Part shown: positions 1-14,200 of the stretch, piece after piece | Position numbering within the stretch: the stretch's first letter is position 1 | How the letters are laid out: every line of letters begins with the position of its first letter | The notes under the pieces: model-generated | What the model saw: only the letters and a program-made list of their open reading frames with translations | The model's database searches: none | What the model was told of the DNA's origin: nothing | Made by a program: the position numbers and the translations under genes | From: Casuarius casuarius | Lineage: Eukaryota; Chordata; Aves; Casuariiformes; Casuariidae | DNA: 64,000 bases | Assembly: GCA_003342895.1 (NCBI GenBank) | Contig: PTFA01000196.1 | Span: forward strand, 1,408,459 to 1,472,458 | Reading direction: 5' to 3'

Positions 1-3000
1 ACACTAAGCTGCGTGAGGCTAGTTCTTCTGGAATCAAATAAAAATTCGCTGTTTTCCTTACTTCCTCCTTTCACTTATTTCCTTAACTTCTGTCTTCCTC
101 CCACCAAAGAACTAACCCTGCTGGGTTGCCTGCCCCTGCCTCCACGTCTCCGCAGTCTACGAAAACAGCCGGAGGACTGGAGCCAAACAAAAACTCCATA
201 AACACAAAAAAAAGTTTGTTAGTGGTTTGGGAGCATAGCAACCTACATCCACTCTTCAGAAAGCTAAATTTGTTAGCTTTTAGCTGGTAAAACCAACAGC
301 TATTTACTCTTTTGCAACTACACTGCAAAGAGTTTTATTGTAGTATTTCCTGCTAATGGTGAGGGGTTTTACTAATGAATTGGGAGACTGCCAATTTGTG
401 GGAAATTTCACCACCCAGTCGAAAGTGGGGGGGGGGGAAGAGAGGAAAAAAAAGAGAAAAAAAAAGAAAAAAGTCTTTCTGTAACTATCCATAGAATACA
501 TGCAGTTTTTTTCCAGTAAGAAATAATGCAAGAGAATCCAATTTACTTCAGCAAAAACACTAAGCAGACATAACACATTTTAACATTCAGCTTATAAGCC
601 TGTTTGAGCTTTCCAAAACACATTTAAGTACATGGCAGCAATCAGCAAAACTATTCCAAAATTATATTCCAATATTTAGTACTGAAGTATGCAAAAGTTT
701 GTCTTCTTGAGGTTTTTGCATAAAATGTTATAAAAGTATTTTATAGAAATAATACTAATTTAAATCTAAAATAAAATCTGGTACTATCTATTTTAGCCTT
801 TGGTGAAGAGGATGATGTTAACAGGAGTGTTTGCAGAGCAAATATTTGCATTATAACCCACTTCTAAAATTTGCTTTGTACAACCTTCTTTTTTTGAACG
901 TCGAGGAAAAGGTATTATTTGGGTTTTTTGGAAGAGAAAAATACATGGAATTTATAGTTTTAACTTTCAGTTGAATGCATATTGCAAATATTGGTCTCTG
1001 GTCCACAATACAGTAACTTTGAACATAACAAAATATGCCTCTCCACTAGATGACATGGCTATACCTTCCCAGACAAGCTTGAAATATTGTACTGAATATG
1101 AAGTGCAACTTTAAATAGTAGACCTATGCCTGTCTGAATGTGTATTATACAAAGACCCCCACTCCTGCCTTTTCCACTCTGCGCTGTATCTATAATTCAT
1201 ATTTTCAAATAAATGCATCTATGTGTATTTCTTTAAACCTGAGGCCAACTCTCACTCAGTTAAATTATGCTTTATCTGTACTTTTGCAGATGCTCGCAAT
1301 TCCTCATTTTATTTCTGTTAATATCTGAAAAAGCAAGAGGATACGATGCATAAAAGGAGGACTACTTTTAAAATTACTTTTCTCCAAACAGTAACTCTGC
1401 TGTCGTTGCCATAAAAATCAAGATGAGGACCTTTGCATTCAGTGTTGTTGAAATACAGTAAAGGTACCACACATTATATGAAATTTTACTTCTAAAATGA
1501 AGAAATCCTACTGTCGTTACTCCTTTAAATAATTTCAGTGAACAGCTGACAGGTAAGATTTAAAAGCTCACTAAGGTTTTGAAAACATGATTTTTTCAAG
1601 ACACAGTGAAGGCAGACTCAAATGGAAGTAGGACTTCTCCACTTATTCCAAGAATTCAAAAAGAAGATCCTGTAGCTGCGATGGAGAATAACGGTTACTA
1701 TTTTCGGAAATATAATAAGCGTTAGTTAATCCCTCTGGGATGTCTTTTTTAAAAAATGTTGAGAAAACATATTTACTTATATGGCTTACATCTTAGGGTA
1801 AGTCTTCCAAAGCTTAGAGGAGTCCAACTTAAGATTTGTTTATGATATACAAGTTATATTTTTGTGGTTAAAAGGTCTGAGAAGAAAAAAAGAAAAAGGG
1901 AAAAAAAGAAAAAGTGATTCATAGAAACCAAATCTGGATGTGCCTTATTACAAAGGCTTAGCATAAAGTACAATTTTCAGGAGTGTAACTCTGACCATCA
2001 AATAGTGAAATACAGGACAATTCATTGTGGCCCGATTCTTGTGCAATTACCTATAAAAAGGTCACATAACTGAAATACAAGTCATTTAAAAGAACAACAA
2101 TTTTTTTTGCATATGCCCAGTTTTCAAGAAGTCTATAAATTTATATCACATATCTGCCATTTCATAAACACTCTCATATATTATCTTTTTTTGTCCAAAA
2201 GTACAGTTAGACACAAGGCACAAGTGAGAAAAATAGCAGAATCTGCAGAGGAAATAATCAAATACACAGAAAATTACCCTGACTTGTATTTACTAAACTA
2301 CCAGCTTATATGAAGAGAAAAATTTTAGTTTAGTTCTAAATGCTCTGTTTCTTGGAAATTAAGATGCTTTGCGTGGACTAAAAAATTACTTTTCTTGTTG
2401 TCCTGTAAACTTAAGATAGAACCTAGAAATACCCGAAACATGAGGTAGCAAAACAGTTTGCTTTGTTCCAAAGGGTCACATTTTACACTAGTGCAAAAGT
2501 TAAGAATGCAACAAGAATATACCTAAGAAATTCTGGGTGCGTGAACTGGCCAGCATCTCCAAAAAACCAAATCTGACAGAATGCTACTAAAAATTAATGA
2601 AGCCCTCATGTTATTTCTTAGCAAGGGTAAAGAATTCCAACTAAAAACTACATTATTCAGTTAGTCAAATGTATATGATTCTATGATTCTATTCTCAGAT
2701 TCCACAGACTCAAACTGCATGTCAAGAAACCTTCTGTAAGCAAAATTTATTATGAAGATAGTTACCCAAACAACAGGTATAGACAATATAATATTGTCAG
2801 GTAAAGACATAATACTCTTCCTGATTACAAGTTAATTAGTGCACATAAGAGTTCATGCAGGAGAATTAGCCATCATCAAGTGTAGTAACGTAATCCTGTT
2901 ATTTGCAAGCAAAAAATAAATACTGAAAAGAACAGGGAAACAAATTCTTTTCAATCTCTTTTCAATCAACTTCAGTTAACACTTTTTTTTTCTTGGAACA

Positions 3001-4440
3001 GTATAAAGCAATTCACAAAACCAATTTTAAAAATTAATTTTATTGGATGAAGTGCCACCTAATAGTAATTAAACAAACTATAAGTGGCTACTACTTGGAT
3101 CTCATTTTCCCTACTTTTTCTTATCTTTTAAAGTCAATCTTATCTCCTGAAACTTGATGGCATGAAGAATTAAACACTAGGGCACCCATTGGGATGGGGG
3201 AGGGAGATTTTGGTTAATCATCTGATACAATCACTCAGTGTAAGTCACACTCTTAACGTAAGAAATGCAGTCTGTAAATAAGATAACAATAGCTGGGTAA
3301 CAGTCATTCCATTCATTATTTTGCTTTCATTCAAAGAAGAAATTAGGTGTTGTTCAAGAAATTTCAGATAAAGCAAGTTTTGCGTCTTATTTTTATTAAG
3401 AATGTCACCATTTTGTATACATTCACAGAATTTAACTGTGCACTAAATTCAACAGGCTAGTACTAACTGTGGTAAAGCATACATAGTATCTTGAACTTTA
3501 TCATAGATAAATTAAAGAACTGAGGCCAGCTAAAAGTATGCACAGATGACCTCAACTAACAATATCAAATAGGAAAGTGATACACATTTACTATTAACTA
3601 ATAATTGGGGTGGGGGGGACATTAAAAAATAAGCAACCTGAAAGATTCAGCTTTAAGATCTCCACTTGCTGAACACTGAATTGTGCCCATCAGACTTAAA
3701 GTAACAGATTAAGTTGGCAATTTTACTGCATGGCAATGTGACAGAACAAAAACACATGAAAGGAGGAAGAAGCCTGAGGCTATGGATGGAACAGATTTCT
3801 ACCTATTCGTAGAAGTAATAAGAACCACACTACTACTACATTTACAATGATTTCCAATTCAATAATGTACCTGTCAACACTAAAAACAAAGCCAGACTTT
3901 TAGAAATCCTGTTATTTTTTCCATGAAAGGGCACTTGGCTTTGCTTTCCAACCTTCCGATACTGTCTTTTGGAGTGCAATACGGGTGTTTCTCTACTGGT
4001 TCTACAAAACAATTTTGTATGCTTTGTCTAACAAGGGCTTCTCTACATTATCAGTAATTGGAACAAAATTCAACAGCTAAATTTTCAATCTCTGTCTTGT
4101 ATATGTATCCTTATGATCACATTGCATTGTGTACAGACAACATTGCGACAGGATTGTCAGAACTTTTTTTTCCACAAACAGTTACAAATACTTTACGGAA
4201 TCTTTTTCGTTAAGGATTTACTTCTCAGGATATGGTGAAATTGCTATATAAAAGTCTTCAACAATTATTTCTGAAGAATCTTTACATCATTGGCTCCCCC
4301 AAATCAGTTACAAAATAGCCTCCATGCAACAAAAACAATACACAGATTCTGCTACAAAGAATTTGTGAGTAAAGGCACACTGCACTAAAATAATTTAAAA
4401 GCAAGTAAACCCTTTAAAATTTAGTATGAAACTCAAAACT
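1..4440. other. AT-rich downstream flank of EPS15L1, no gene seen
   Basis: No recognisable exon, RNA gene or strong repeat on either strand. The longest open frames (80-90 codons near 83-576) are low-complexity and start in A/T runs. The stretch could be extended EPS15L1 3' UTR, the intron of a longer isoform, or intergenic DNA. A short CR1-like 3' tail may be present at about 2676-2694. Confidence 0.5.
2676..2694 (+). repeat. Possible CR1 3'-end octamer repeats
   Basis: ATGATTCTATGATTCTATTC-type tandem octamers resemble the 3' terminus of avian CR1 retroposons. The body upstream is too diverged for me to recognise, so chance similarity is possible. Confidence 0.3.
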
Positions 4441-4445
4441 TCTTT

Positions 4446-4471
4446 TTTATTGAAATAATGCCTTTTTTATT
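4446..4471 (-). terminator. Tandem candidate poly(A) signals for the EPS15L1 short 3' end
   Basis: Two AATAAA hexamers on the minus strand (4471-4466 and 4451-4446) lie about 150-170 bases after the TAA at 4617. They would give a compact 3' UTR for the form that does not use the GTAAGT donor. Other AATAAA hexamers occur further down (for example near 3036), so a longer 3' UTR is possible. Confidence 0.5.
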
Positions 4472-4616
4472 ACAGAAATATTAATACAAAAACAACAAGG
4501 ACAGCATGAAGGTACTAAGAGACAGAAGCCAGTGAACAGTAGGTTTGCAGTTAAAACAAAAACCCAATAGATTGCTGCAAGCAGAGCAGAAAGTGGTTTG
4601 CTCAGAGACAATGAAC

Positions 4617-4831
4617 TTAACTTACAGAGCTGAAGTCTGCAAACCCCAAGGAAGAGTCTTTAGAAGTTTTACTTGAAGAGGAGGGAGCAAATGGATCTTT
4701 TCCACTAAATGGGTCCCCAAACCCCTTTTTACTTTGAAACGGGTCACTGCTGTCAGCCCCAAATGGCTGGAATGGATCATGGGGCTTGGGAAAATCTGAA
4801 GACCCAAGGTGGCTTACAGGAGTACTTTTAC
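4617..4831 (-). CDS. EPS15L1: EPS15L1 terminal coding exon with a stop overlapping a splice donor
   Basis: Acceptor TTTCCAG precedes base 4831; the reading continues [13 protein letters not shown], then four DPF motifs, then GFADFSSVS and TAA at 4619-4617. The bases after the codon for the second S of FSS are GTAAGT (4625-4620), a perfect donor, so V-S-stop is encoded by the donor itself. If the donor is used, the exon ends at 4626 in phase 0 and the protein continues elsewhere. The long human isoform ends in ubiquitin-interacting motifs. I searched 1-4616 by eye on this strand for such an exon and found none. Confidence 0.9.
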
Positions 4832-7800
4832 CTGGAAAGTTTAGGAGAAAAACAAAAGGAGAAAAAGAGAAGTTACTTACCATGGACAATGCAAACCCCT
4901 TAAATAGGAAACTGTGCTGATGCATTTTAGCATCATCCATTCTTCTTGGGGTAGTTTAAAATTTAACCAAATACAATAGCACTCATCACTCAATGCAAAT
5001 CATCTCAAACAGATGTTTTCTCTATATGGATTTATTATGTTATTTATACATATTACAATATTAATACCATCAAGATTTTGTATGATAAACCCCAATATAA
5101 TGACATTTGATTGGAAGAATTTGACACATATGACTTTATTCCATTTTCCTGGATTAAAGACATTTAAGGTTGGGATTGTATAAAACTGAAAATACTTAGA
5201 AACGTATATCACTGAAGATAAGTAATTAATCATGCCAAATAGAATTGAATAGTAACTTATCTCTGTGTATAGTATGCATGCATTCTCTTTTTTTTGGGGA
5301 CTAGTTTGTCCTTCTGCCACCACACTACATATGTACAATGGAAAAGAGACTGATGAAGAAAACGCTTTGTTTTGGGGGCTTGTTGTGCAACCCAGCTTTT
5401 GTAGGTGACTGCTTATTCTTATACTCCACCTCAGTGCAACTCCACAACGGAGCTGAAAATCCAAATACTTCAGAGTGCGTATTTGGCATGTCTAAGACAT
5501 AGCCTGGCATCTTTTAAGAAGGCATTTTCTGTCAATGGTAGGTGCTCATGAACATTAATGCTGCATGCATTAAACGGCATTTCCGCAAATCTGCAGAAAT
5601 CCTCATTTGTCAAAAGAGGAGAAGTAAAGGTCAGCAACATTTACACTACATAAATAACCTAACCAGCAGCCTGCCTGCACTTACCGTTCAGTCTCAGCCC
5701 TGCCTCTCCTGCCCCAGAGGCCAGCCAGAAGCCCGTCTGCCCTCCCCAGACACCCAGCCCTTTGCCACCAGCGGGCTCAGCCCAGCGCTAGCAGCCCCTG
5801 CTTGGAGACTGCACCACTGCCGTGGCCACAGCCCTCAGCCTCAGGCAGGCACAGATTTACCGGGGAGCCCAAGGAATCGTGCAGTCTCTTATCGCATAAG
5901 CACTAACATCAGCCCTGCTCTTCGTTGAGAAGGCAGGTCTGAGATTTAATGCTTGCCAAATAAGCCAACTACAATGAAAGTAACAGCTTGTTGTTTCTCA
6001 TTTTTTCCAGTATATGATCCCCCGTAGCCTCCAGACTCATATATAAACCTATGGTTCAGGCAAAAATGAACTACCAGTACCTATAAAAATGGGAGACAAG
6101 AGAGCAAGAGGTACAGGTTTCTTTTTCAACCTCAGGTAGGACTTGCCGATCAGTGATAAAATCTTAGGACATGCAGACATTCATCATACTGAACTGCACA
6201 GGCAAGAACGCTGTGTGCTGGACAGCGGAAGTTATTCTTGCACTCAGCTCAGGCCTCGGATGGAGTATGGTGACCACTTTTAGGCACTATGCTTCAGGAA
6301 AGATGTGAAGCAAGCTAAGAAAGCCGCCAGGAGAACAAGCAGACAGAAAGAGGTGTAGAACACAACACACATGCAGCAGGAGTTACAATTAAGCTCATTT
6401 AGTCTTGAGAATACTGATAGGAAACACAATCACAGTCTTGCAGGCAAATCTTCCACACCCACTAGGAAAAAGACCAATAAGCTTACAGGTAATGGATTTA
6501 GACTTTACCAAAGGAGACTGCTAAAACTTTTAAAACTTAGGAATATTCAAGACTGCCTAGGGAATTCGTTGCATCCTATTATTATGATTAAGAACAGGTT
6601 AGATAAATCGTTTCTAGAAATCATACAAGTTGAGCCACCTTGAAACTGGAAGATAGATTAGATCTCTTACAGTTTGCTTCAGTATTACTTTCCGTGGTTC
6701 AGTGTGCACGCTCCGTCCTGGCTAACAGATGTGATAAGGTTGCATGGACACCCATATTAGAAACTGCACATGGGATTTCTAAAGACAGGCAGGTCAGGCC
6801 ATTAATTCGTCCTTCATGCAAGGAAATAACAAGATATACAGGAAACACCAGCAGCATTTGTTGCCCCCACAAGTTTTGACCCTCCTTCATGCTCTTCACC
6901 AGTTTCAAACTGCCTTTGCTATCAACAAAGAGGACACGCTTTGCTCGCTAAAAACAGGCTGCTGCCTTTACCTCCCGCTCATCATCATGGCCCGTAGGAG
7001 ATCTTGCCTTCTGCCCCACCTACGCAATGCTAGCGACCCAAGCAAACCTGGGGAATAACGCAGCAATTCTTACGTGATTCTCCAGGCAAAAGAGCAAACG
7101 ACAGTGACTAGTCACCATCTCCGACAAGGTCTTCCCACCACGAAATGCAATTTACAATAATTTCAAATTAAGTTACAAATAGAAATAAAGTAGCTGTATT
7201 TCTAATTTAAGGTCAAGGCAGAGTAAGACCCCTCTACATTTTTTTCTTCTACTGCCAGATACTAGCAAGCAAATTGTCTCTACTATATTTCACCCGTATG
7301 GTCCAAAACTAAATTTGATAGAGGGAAAATGGTTCCATTTTAAGTTGCCCTTTTCTTAGGTTAAAATTTCTGTTGCTGAAACCACTGTGTGGAATTGGTG
7401 ACTGTTAATACAAACGCAGGTTTTGAAACATATTTGCTCAGCAAAACTGTTTTTTCTAGGTGGCCTGTTTAGTGTTTTTCGCATGAAGCCCCTAGTGGTT
7501 TCGGAGCACACATAACGAGCCTTGGGGTTTCTTCTGCTTCATCTTCAGAACAGATCACAAAAGGATAACTTTGCTGCAGAGGAAATGTAACGGTGAATAC
7601 TATGGAGCTACTGCTAATACAGAAATTTTCCATTTCATGTTCTGAATGCCACTTCAATCAGTTTTTGCATGCTAAAGAATAGAAGAGGGCTTTAATTTTG
7701 TTATTTTGAAGAAACACTGAAAGAGGGCAACCTTTACAAGATCAGAGTTATTTTTTGCGAAGCAATTTTAAGAGCAGCACCCACATTGAATAAGTCAGTG

Positions 7801-10800
7801 CTAGTACTCATGACAAAGAGGGTCCTCAGCAAGTCTTTTTTCACAACACTTTGTACATTAGTTATAGCTTGTCTCATCCTGCCACACTCAGCAAACATGG
7901 TTTTGAAACCTAGCAGAAGTGCATATATTCAAATATACTAATTTATTGGCCACAAATTAGTAATAATAACACCAGAATTCTTTTTCTTACAATAAGTCCT
8001 GGCTGACTTACTCCAAGTGTGCATCCCCAATGAAGTAAGTGTATGTTGAAGGTTTTTATATCTCCAGGTACTCAAGGATGTGGGTACAGTATTTCTATAA
8101 TGTAAGGCAAAAATCCCCGAACCACATTAAAAAGTCACCAACAAAACTGAAGAACATTGGTAACATCATAATATTGCAAAAATATGCTATTAGTAGTGAC
8201 TAAGATCAAATTAACTTTTTATTCATTGGAGATTAAAAGTATTACATTTTAAAATGATACAGCTCATCATTTTTCAGGTATAGTAGTAAGAAAGTGCAGG
8301 TGAGCAGTTGTAACCCTTACTTATTTCATTTTTCTGCTAATAGTTTCAGGGAAAAAAAACTCAGAAATAAGCAAAACAGGTCCTATTCTGAAACCACAGC
8401 AGTTTCAGCAGTTACCCAAGTGGTGCACCCAAACCACACCGAGGACTCACTTCAGCAAAAAGAGATGATGAACAAAATGGTTTACCACAGCAAATGCTGT
8501 TAACTTATAGCGAACTCCACCCATACGAAGGGTTTATCTAATTTCATACCCCACAGCAAACTTTAGGGTTGAGATCTAGAGCTCTTTCTGGTAGGCTGCA
8601 ATTACAGAAATTGTCTTATCGAGTTATAAAATACTGACAATGAAACAATGAAACGAAACACAGTTTTTACTAGATTCCGTGTTTCAAGGGTGACCCTAAC
8701 TTTCTGCTCAGAAGAATATCTTTCTGCATTATGAGAAACAGCATGTTTTCAGGTATTTAAAGACTGTAGCATAATGATGCATGCTCACAGACAAGTATGG
8801 CAGAGTTAAGATGACACAATTTTAAACTTTCACTGAACAAGTAGTTCTTTCAAGGAAACTTCCTAAAGTAAAAAACACATCTTATGAAGTCAGAGTCTTA
8901 CTGCTCAGGATAAGCAGTGGTAGCATGAGTGAAGTCCATACCTGGGATTATATTTGAACAATTAATACCAGGATTCCTACCTCCCCTGTCTCGTATCTGC
9001 CAGAGGAAGTGTTACTCTAGAAAACTTTGAGGACTGTGCAGCATGTGAGGTGCCTCCCAGCAAATCTCTGTCTTAGAACTTCACCAGATTTATGCATCAT
9101 TCCTAACCTACTCAGCATCTTTTTCACTATGCTGTTAAACTACCCAGCTTTTCCATAAATGCAGAATAAGACTGTGGACTTTAAGAGCTTATAGAAAAAA
9201 GTATTACCAATTTTCAAAATGTGCCTCAAGGCTACTTAAACTAAAACCAATTTTCTGCAGAATACTCCAAAGGCATTTGTCCTCAACAATGGCTATTTCT
9301 ACATCGTATTTCAAACTCAACTGTTCTGCCTATAAAGTTGTTTACACGAAAAATCATAGCATGTATTTTAAATAACAGAAGGAAGTATTTTTCCTACTCA
9401 AAAAGAACTAAAACCTCTTTTTGCTTAATATTTGCACTCTCGCCTTTAGCTAGCCGTTATTTTTGAAAACCTTAGCTTAAGAGAAATACTCTGCAAGCTA
9501 CAAACTTCTGGAAACAGGAGGTTAGACTAGAAATCGTTGCCTTCAGATCAACAATCTGTTCTGAAACAGATTCTCAACAACTTGTTTCATCAATTAGTAC
9601 TGAAATATCTTTCGTGTGAGAGATGAGCACAAACAAGAGAATCAAAGCGTGAATGGAATTTTTAGTTTGTGGCTGGGGCAGGTGCTCCACCTATGAGTCA
9701 TTTATCCTACACAACAAGGGATGCCTGTACTCTAACGCAACTGTCAGGTCTTCTAGAAGTCACGAGCAAAAAAAAAAAAAAAAGTTTTGCTGTCAGTCAC
9801 AAACTTTGGGGCTGAATTTGTCACTCTCAGCTGCAGATGAGGAGAAAATTAAGGTGAGCAGGCACTATGCTGCTCGTGTATAAGCTTGGGGACCAGAGCA
9901 GCTCTAAGGAAGCAGATGTGCTGCAGCCACTTAGAAGTAAACACAACGCTTCTGTGATCAAACGAGGCATTAATAACACTATTCTACATTCTCCTCCAGA
10001 CCACCAAAATACAAATCCATCTGACTTGAATATGCACAGGCAAATAAAGCAGCTGAACTGCAAGGGAATTCTTTTATTTTTCTTTTCTTTAGTTAAACTG
10101 ACTGCTTAATATAATTCTTTCTTTCAGTCATAGCTCCTGATTAAACATACCTACCATTGTTTTCTTTTTCTTAAAATTATCTCACTAAATACATGGGGCA
10201 AATTTCTGTGCAGATACATATCCTGGGGACATTGTACATGGTGCAGGTCAAAGAGAACACCCCTCCAAATGGGATGGGTTTGAACACTTTAAGAATTTAT
10301 ATGGCATGATTTTCATTTGAGAAATGAACTCAGTAAAGGCACACAACATAAAGCATTCAGGGCTTGTTTTGCAAGTTTTTTAACCAAGATACTGAACAAA
10401 CTGTGAAGTCTTCATTTCTGCTTAATTAAGATATCAAAGACACAGCATGGGCACACAAACACTGCTAAGAACATTCGTATGTGCAACTGTAGAAGCAGTG
10501 AAGATTCAGGCTTTCTCCTTTTCTCACTGACAACTGTCAAAGTGAGCTGACAGGGCTCCTCTACTCCTTTATAGATGAAAAAGTAAGCCAAAATGGTCAA
10601 AACAGTCAAACCATAAAATGTCTTAAATTTAGAGAAGTGACACGTATGAAAAAGAACTATATTTGTGATCAACATAAAGGAGGAGGAAGCATCAAATACA
10701 AAGGAAGAGCGTGGCAGAGCAAGGCTGTACAAACATCAGCTTTCTGTGAGCCACTTGCCCTGCCCTTCTGATTCGTGCAAGCATAGTGCTGGCTGAGAGC

Positions 10801-11225
10801 ACTAGGCATCTGCTTTGGTACAGCAGTACTTACAAGCATCTAAAATGGTTCAGGGGTCCAGAAGACATCCCACGGATTGACTCTAGCTCAAAAGCTTCTA
10901 GCTGGACAATCCTGGTCCGGTAAGCCTGGCATGCGTGTGCCTGCTTAGCGTATCTTATCTAGGTATCCATTCACTGAAGGATCCACTTGCTAAAGTGTCA
11001 CTTGTTTAAGTGACACTTGTGATGAAAGGGCAAAGCCTCCTCACCCAAAATGAGGGAACTATTTTTTCTGTAGACGATGGATTACTACATGCATCACAGC
11101 TGAAACAGTTTCCAGACTAGTGTTATAGAACATTAAGTTATATTCTAAAGATCCTCCCCCCCCCCTTTTTTTTAGTATCAGCAAATCTAAATACCATTTA
11201 TCTTTATCTGCCAACTGGCAAGGTT

Positions 11226-11256
<31 letters not shown>

Positions 11257-14200
11257 AGCTCACATAGGACATGATCAGTCAGATTTTACTAAAGTCAGTT
11301 GGGGCCTTTATTAACTTCATTGGGAACAGCAAAACGCTTCCAGCAGTTTGGCGATTTGTGCTTTGATAAAAACATTGAAACCTAACACATTAGTTTGTTC
11401 TATTTATTACTAATAATGTCACTGCTATTTTTTATAATAATTTCTAGTCACTCAAATTAAATGCTGTACAAACCTTTGTGCTGGCACTGAGGTCTTTTGG
11501 GACTCTATATAAACCAGGCACCTCCGAAGGATTAAAATCATACTTCCTAATTTAAGGCTAGCTGATTAATAGATCTGTCTTCTGAAGACATTTTGCAATA
11601 TTGTGACACTTCAAAAATACTACCAATCAATCACAATAACAATGTGAGAACGGAATTGAAGTCCTTAACTCAAAGACAGAGGTGTTAACCACTAACTTCT
11701 GAAATGCCAATTAATAAATTCAGTTTGCAAGATACATCAGAGCTATAAATAATAAATGGATCAAAAAATAAAGCCAAAGGTTTTTGATAATCTCATTGCG
11801 TCAGGTATTTAAATATAAAATGCAATGAATGAACCAATTTGGAATAACAACAACTTTCCAATATCATCACAGCAGCTAGGTAAATCTAGTAATTCCTTTT
11901 TACAACAGATGAATTAAATATTCCAAATAATACGGTATTTTTTCTGCTATTCATCAATGTATTGGTATTCCAAAGGAAAACAGAAATGTGGGAAAGTACA
12001 TTATCACTGAGGAAGTCCATTATTAATGCAATTCCCCCCACCTCTACAGTCCTTAATATATTAAATACAAATTACAAAACTTACACAGGTTTAAAAAAAG
12101 GTAGTGATAAAAAAATTGTTTTTATTAAGCAATCATTGCAAGGAGAAAGCACACTGAATTGAAAAGCACATTTTCTTCCTGCATTTTAGGACTTTTATAT
12201 TCTTTCAAGGTTAAAAAGGTCAAAACCACTATAAGCAAGCAATAAAAATTTAGAAGAGGTTGAAGGTTACACACTGGTTAGTGGTGAAGGTTCTTCCACT
12301 AATATCACTGGTTAACAGTACTGTTATAACCGCAATGTGGAATGCATGGTGCTGCATTTAAAGGAAGTGGGTAAGGGTGGGGCAAATGCAGTATGTCCCA
12401 CGATCAAAGCACTAGAGCATTGAATTTTACTTATAACCCAATCACTGACACCCACACAGCAACTTCCTGTACTTTAAAAAAAAAGAAAAGAAAAAAGAAA
12501 AAAGAAAAAAAAAATCTGTTTCTCTCTTTTTGCAATCAACAACTTTTACCTAGAAACTAGTTAGCGGTGAACTCTGACTGATTTCAATCTGCAGCTCATG
12601 GCAGAAAACATGATTGTTAATCTGTGAGAACCTACAAAGGCCATTTTAACTGACAGGTTTCAGTGCATCAGCTCTTTCTGCCTTTTTTATTCTTAATTAC
12701 ACAAAAGCTCTAAAAAACCAAGGAACTAGTATAAAAAAAATACAAAGTGACCAGAAGTTCAGTAGTGCTAAATGCTACACAGAATGCTTTGTGACAGAAA
12801 ATAGAGTGTATTTATAAATCTACAAAACCTGAGCTATATTTTAGAACAATTTTAGAAAATAATACATACTAAGATTTAGATCCCTCTCACAGGGTACGTT
12901 TGCCTTGGTAAGTCGAGAGAAGATACTATTATTTTTGTTAATATAAGCAATAATTAATGTTGTCTTGTTTTTCATTTAACAAGCCACAGAGAAGACAAAT
13001 ACATAGCCCACTATGCAAAGCACAGGCCTGCTTATATCTGGGTAACTTTTTTGTGCTTTTGAGCATTATTAAAAATACAGTATCGATAAATATAGGAAAC
13101 CTTTCACTTCCCTCAGAAGAAACCTTCAAGTTCTTCAGTACCACCTGCTGAACATCAGATTACTTGAGCAAAGTCCCAGGGGAGCTGTACTAAACCTTGG
13201 ACATTAGGAACTTCATAGGCTATGAACATATTCCTGAAGAGAAAAAAACCCTGGAGAGTAGCTAAAGAGCTTTTTCTTAGTTGATCTTCCTCAGCCTATA
13301 AAGAATCCTAAACTAGGTAAGGGAAAAAGATACTGATTTTTGAAATCTTTACATGTAACACAGGTATGTTGAAGCTTTGATGCACGCCTGTATCTATACT
13401 TGCTACTTCTACAACTTCTTTTCCTTGTCATTCTGTTTTTATTCCCTGATTTGTTAATTGTCCTTCAATTTTCCTTAAAGACTCTGCACTTAATCTTTAA
13501 ATCATTATCTTGAAAAAACACAGTAGAACATTTAGTCAAAAAAACAAACATAGGAGATGTGTCTTGGACCAAGTAAGGACCAGTTTAAAACTGAGAAACA
13601 CAAGAAAGATCTTGAAGGCTTTGGTTCAAAAAAAGAAGAGAGAGAAAAAGGAGGAAAGTGATTTATAAAGAAAAGAACAAACATAAGCCTCAGATTCAGC
13701 CTTAGATACATCTTCAACGACATAATCTCATGGTTGTCATCCCCACTCATGACCATAGTTTTAGAGAAGGGAAAGATATGGATCTCAAGGGTTTTCTAAT
13801 CCATGCCACATGACGAGTGTTTGCCTCTCCTCGCCAGATAGTAATAACCACAGACAGCAGACAGCTGTGAACAGAAGTACCTGCTAATATAGTCATCAGG
13901 TCGTAGCTGCCATCAAGATTTCAAAACAACAAACACCAACTCTAAAAAAAGAAATAAAAATCTTTCACTTCACAGGCAGCCAGCAACAAGCAGGTCAGGA
14001 ATTACAAGGCTCCACTAAGCACTGTATGAAGATTGCCTCCAGAGCCTTTCTATGAGGGCAGCTAACCTGATGCACACATCCCACTTACAGTTTTTGCAGA
14101 TGCATCTGAAGATCCTCTGATCCAACTTTCACCAAAAGGCAAACAAAGGCTATGTCTAAAGTGCTTCAGGAAGAAGTGAGACCGGATGTACAGCTGCTCA

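Noticed and set aside
5000..5464. 154-codon minus-strand open frame in the last EPS15L1 intron
   Set aside because: Ile/Asn/Tyr-rich, as expected of AT-rich non-coding DNA, with no recognisable motif.
5542..5928. 128-codon plus-strand open frame
   Set aside because: Follows the GC-rich islet; Pro/Ser/Ala composition is explained by base composition and there is no domain. The islet itself is reported.
11280..11335. Phrase resembling a common reptile/bird repeat (ACTAAAGTCAGTTGGGGCCT)
   Set aside because: Too short and too diverged to assign to a family.
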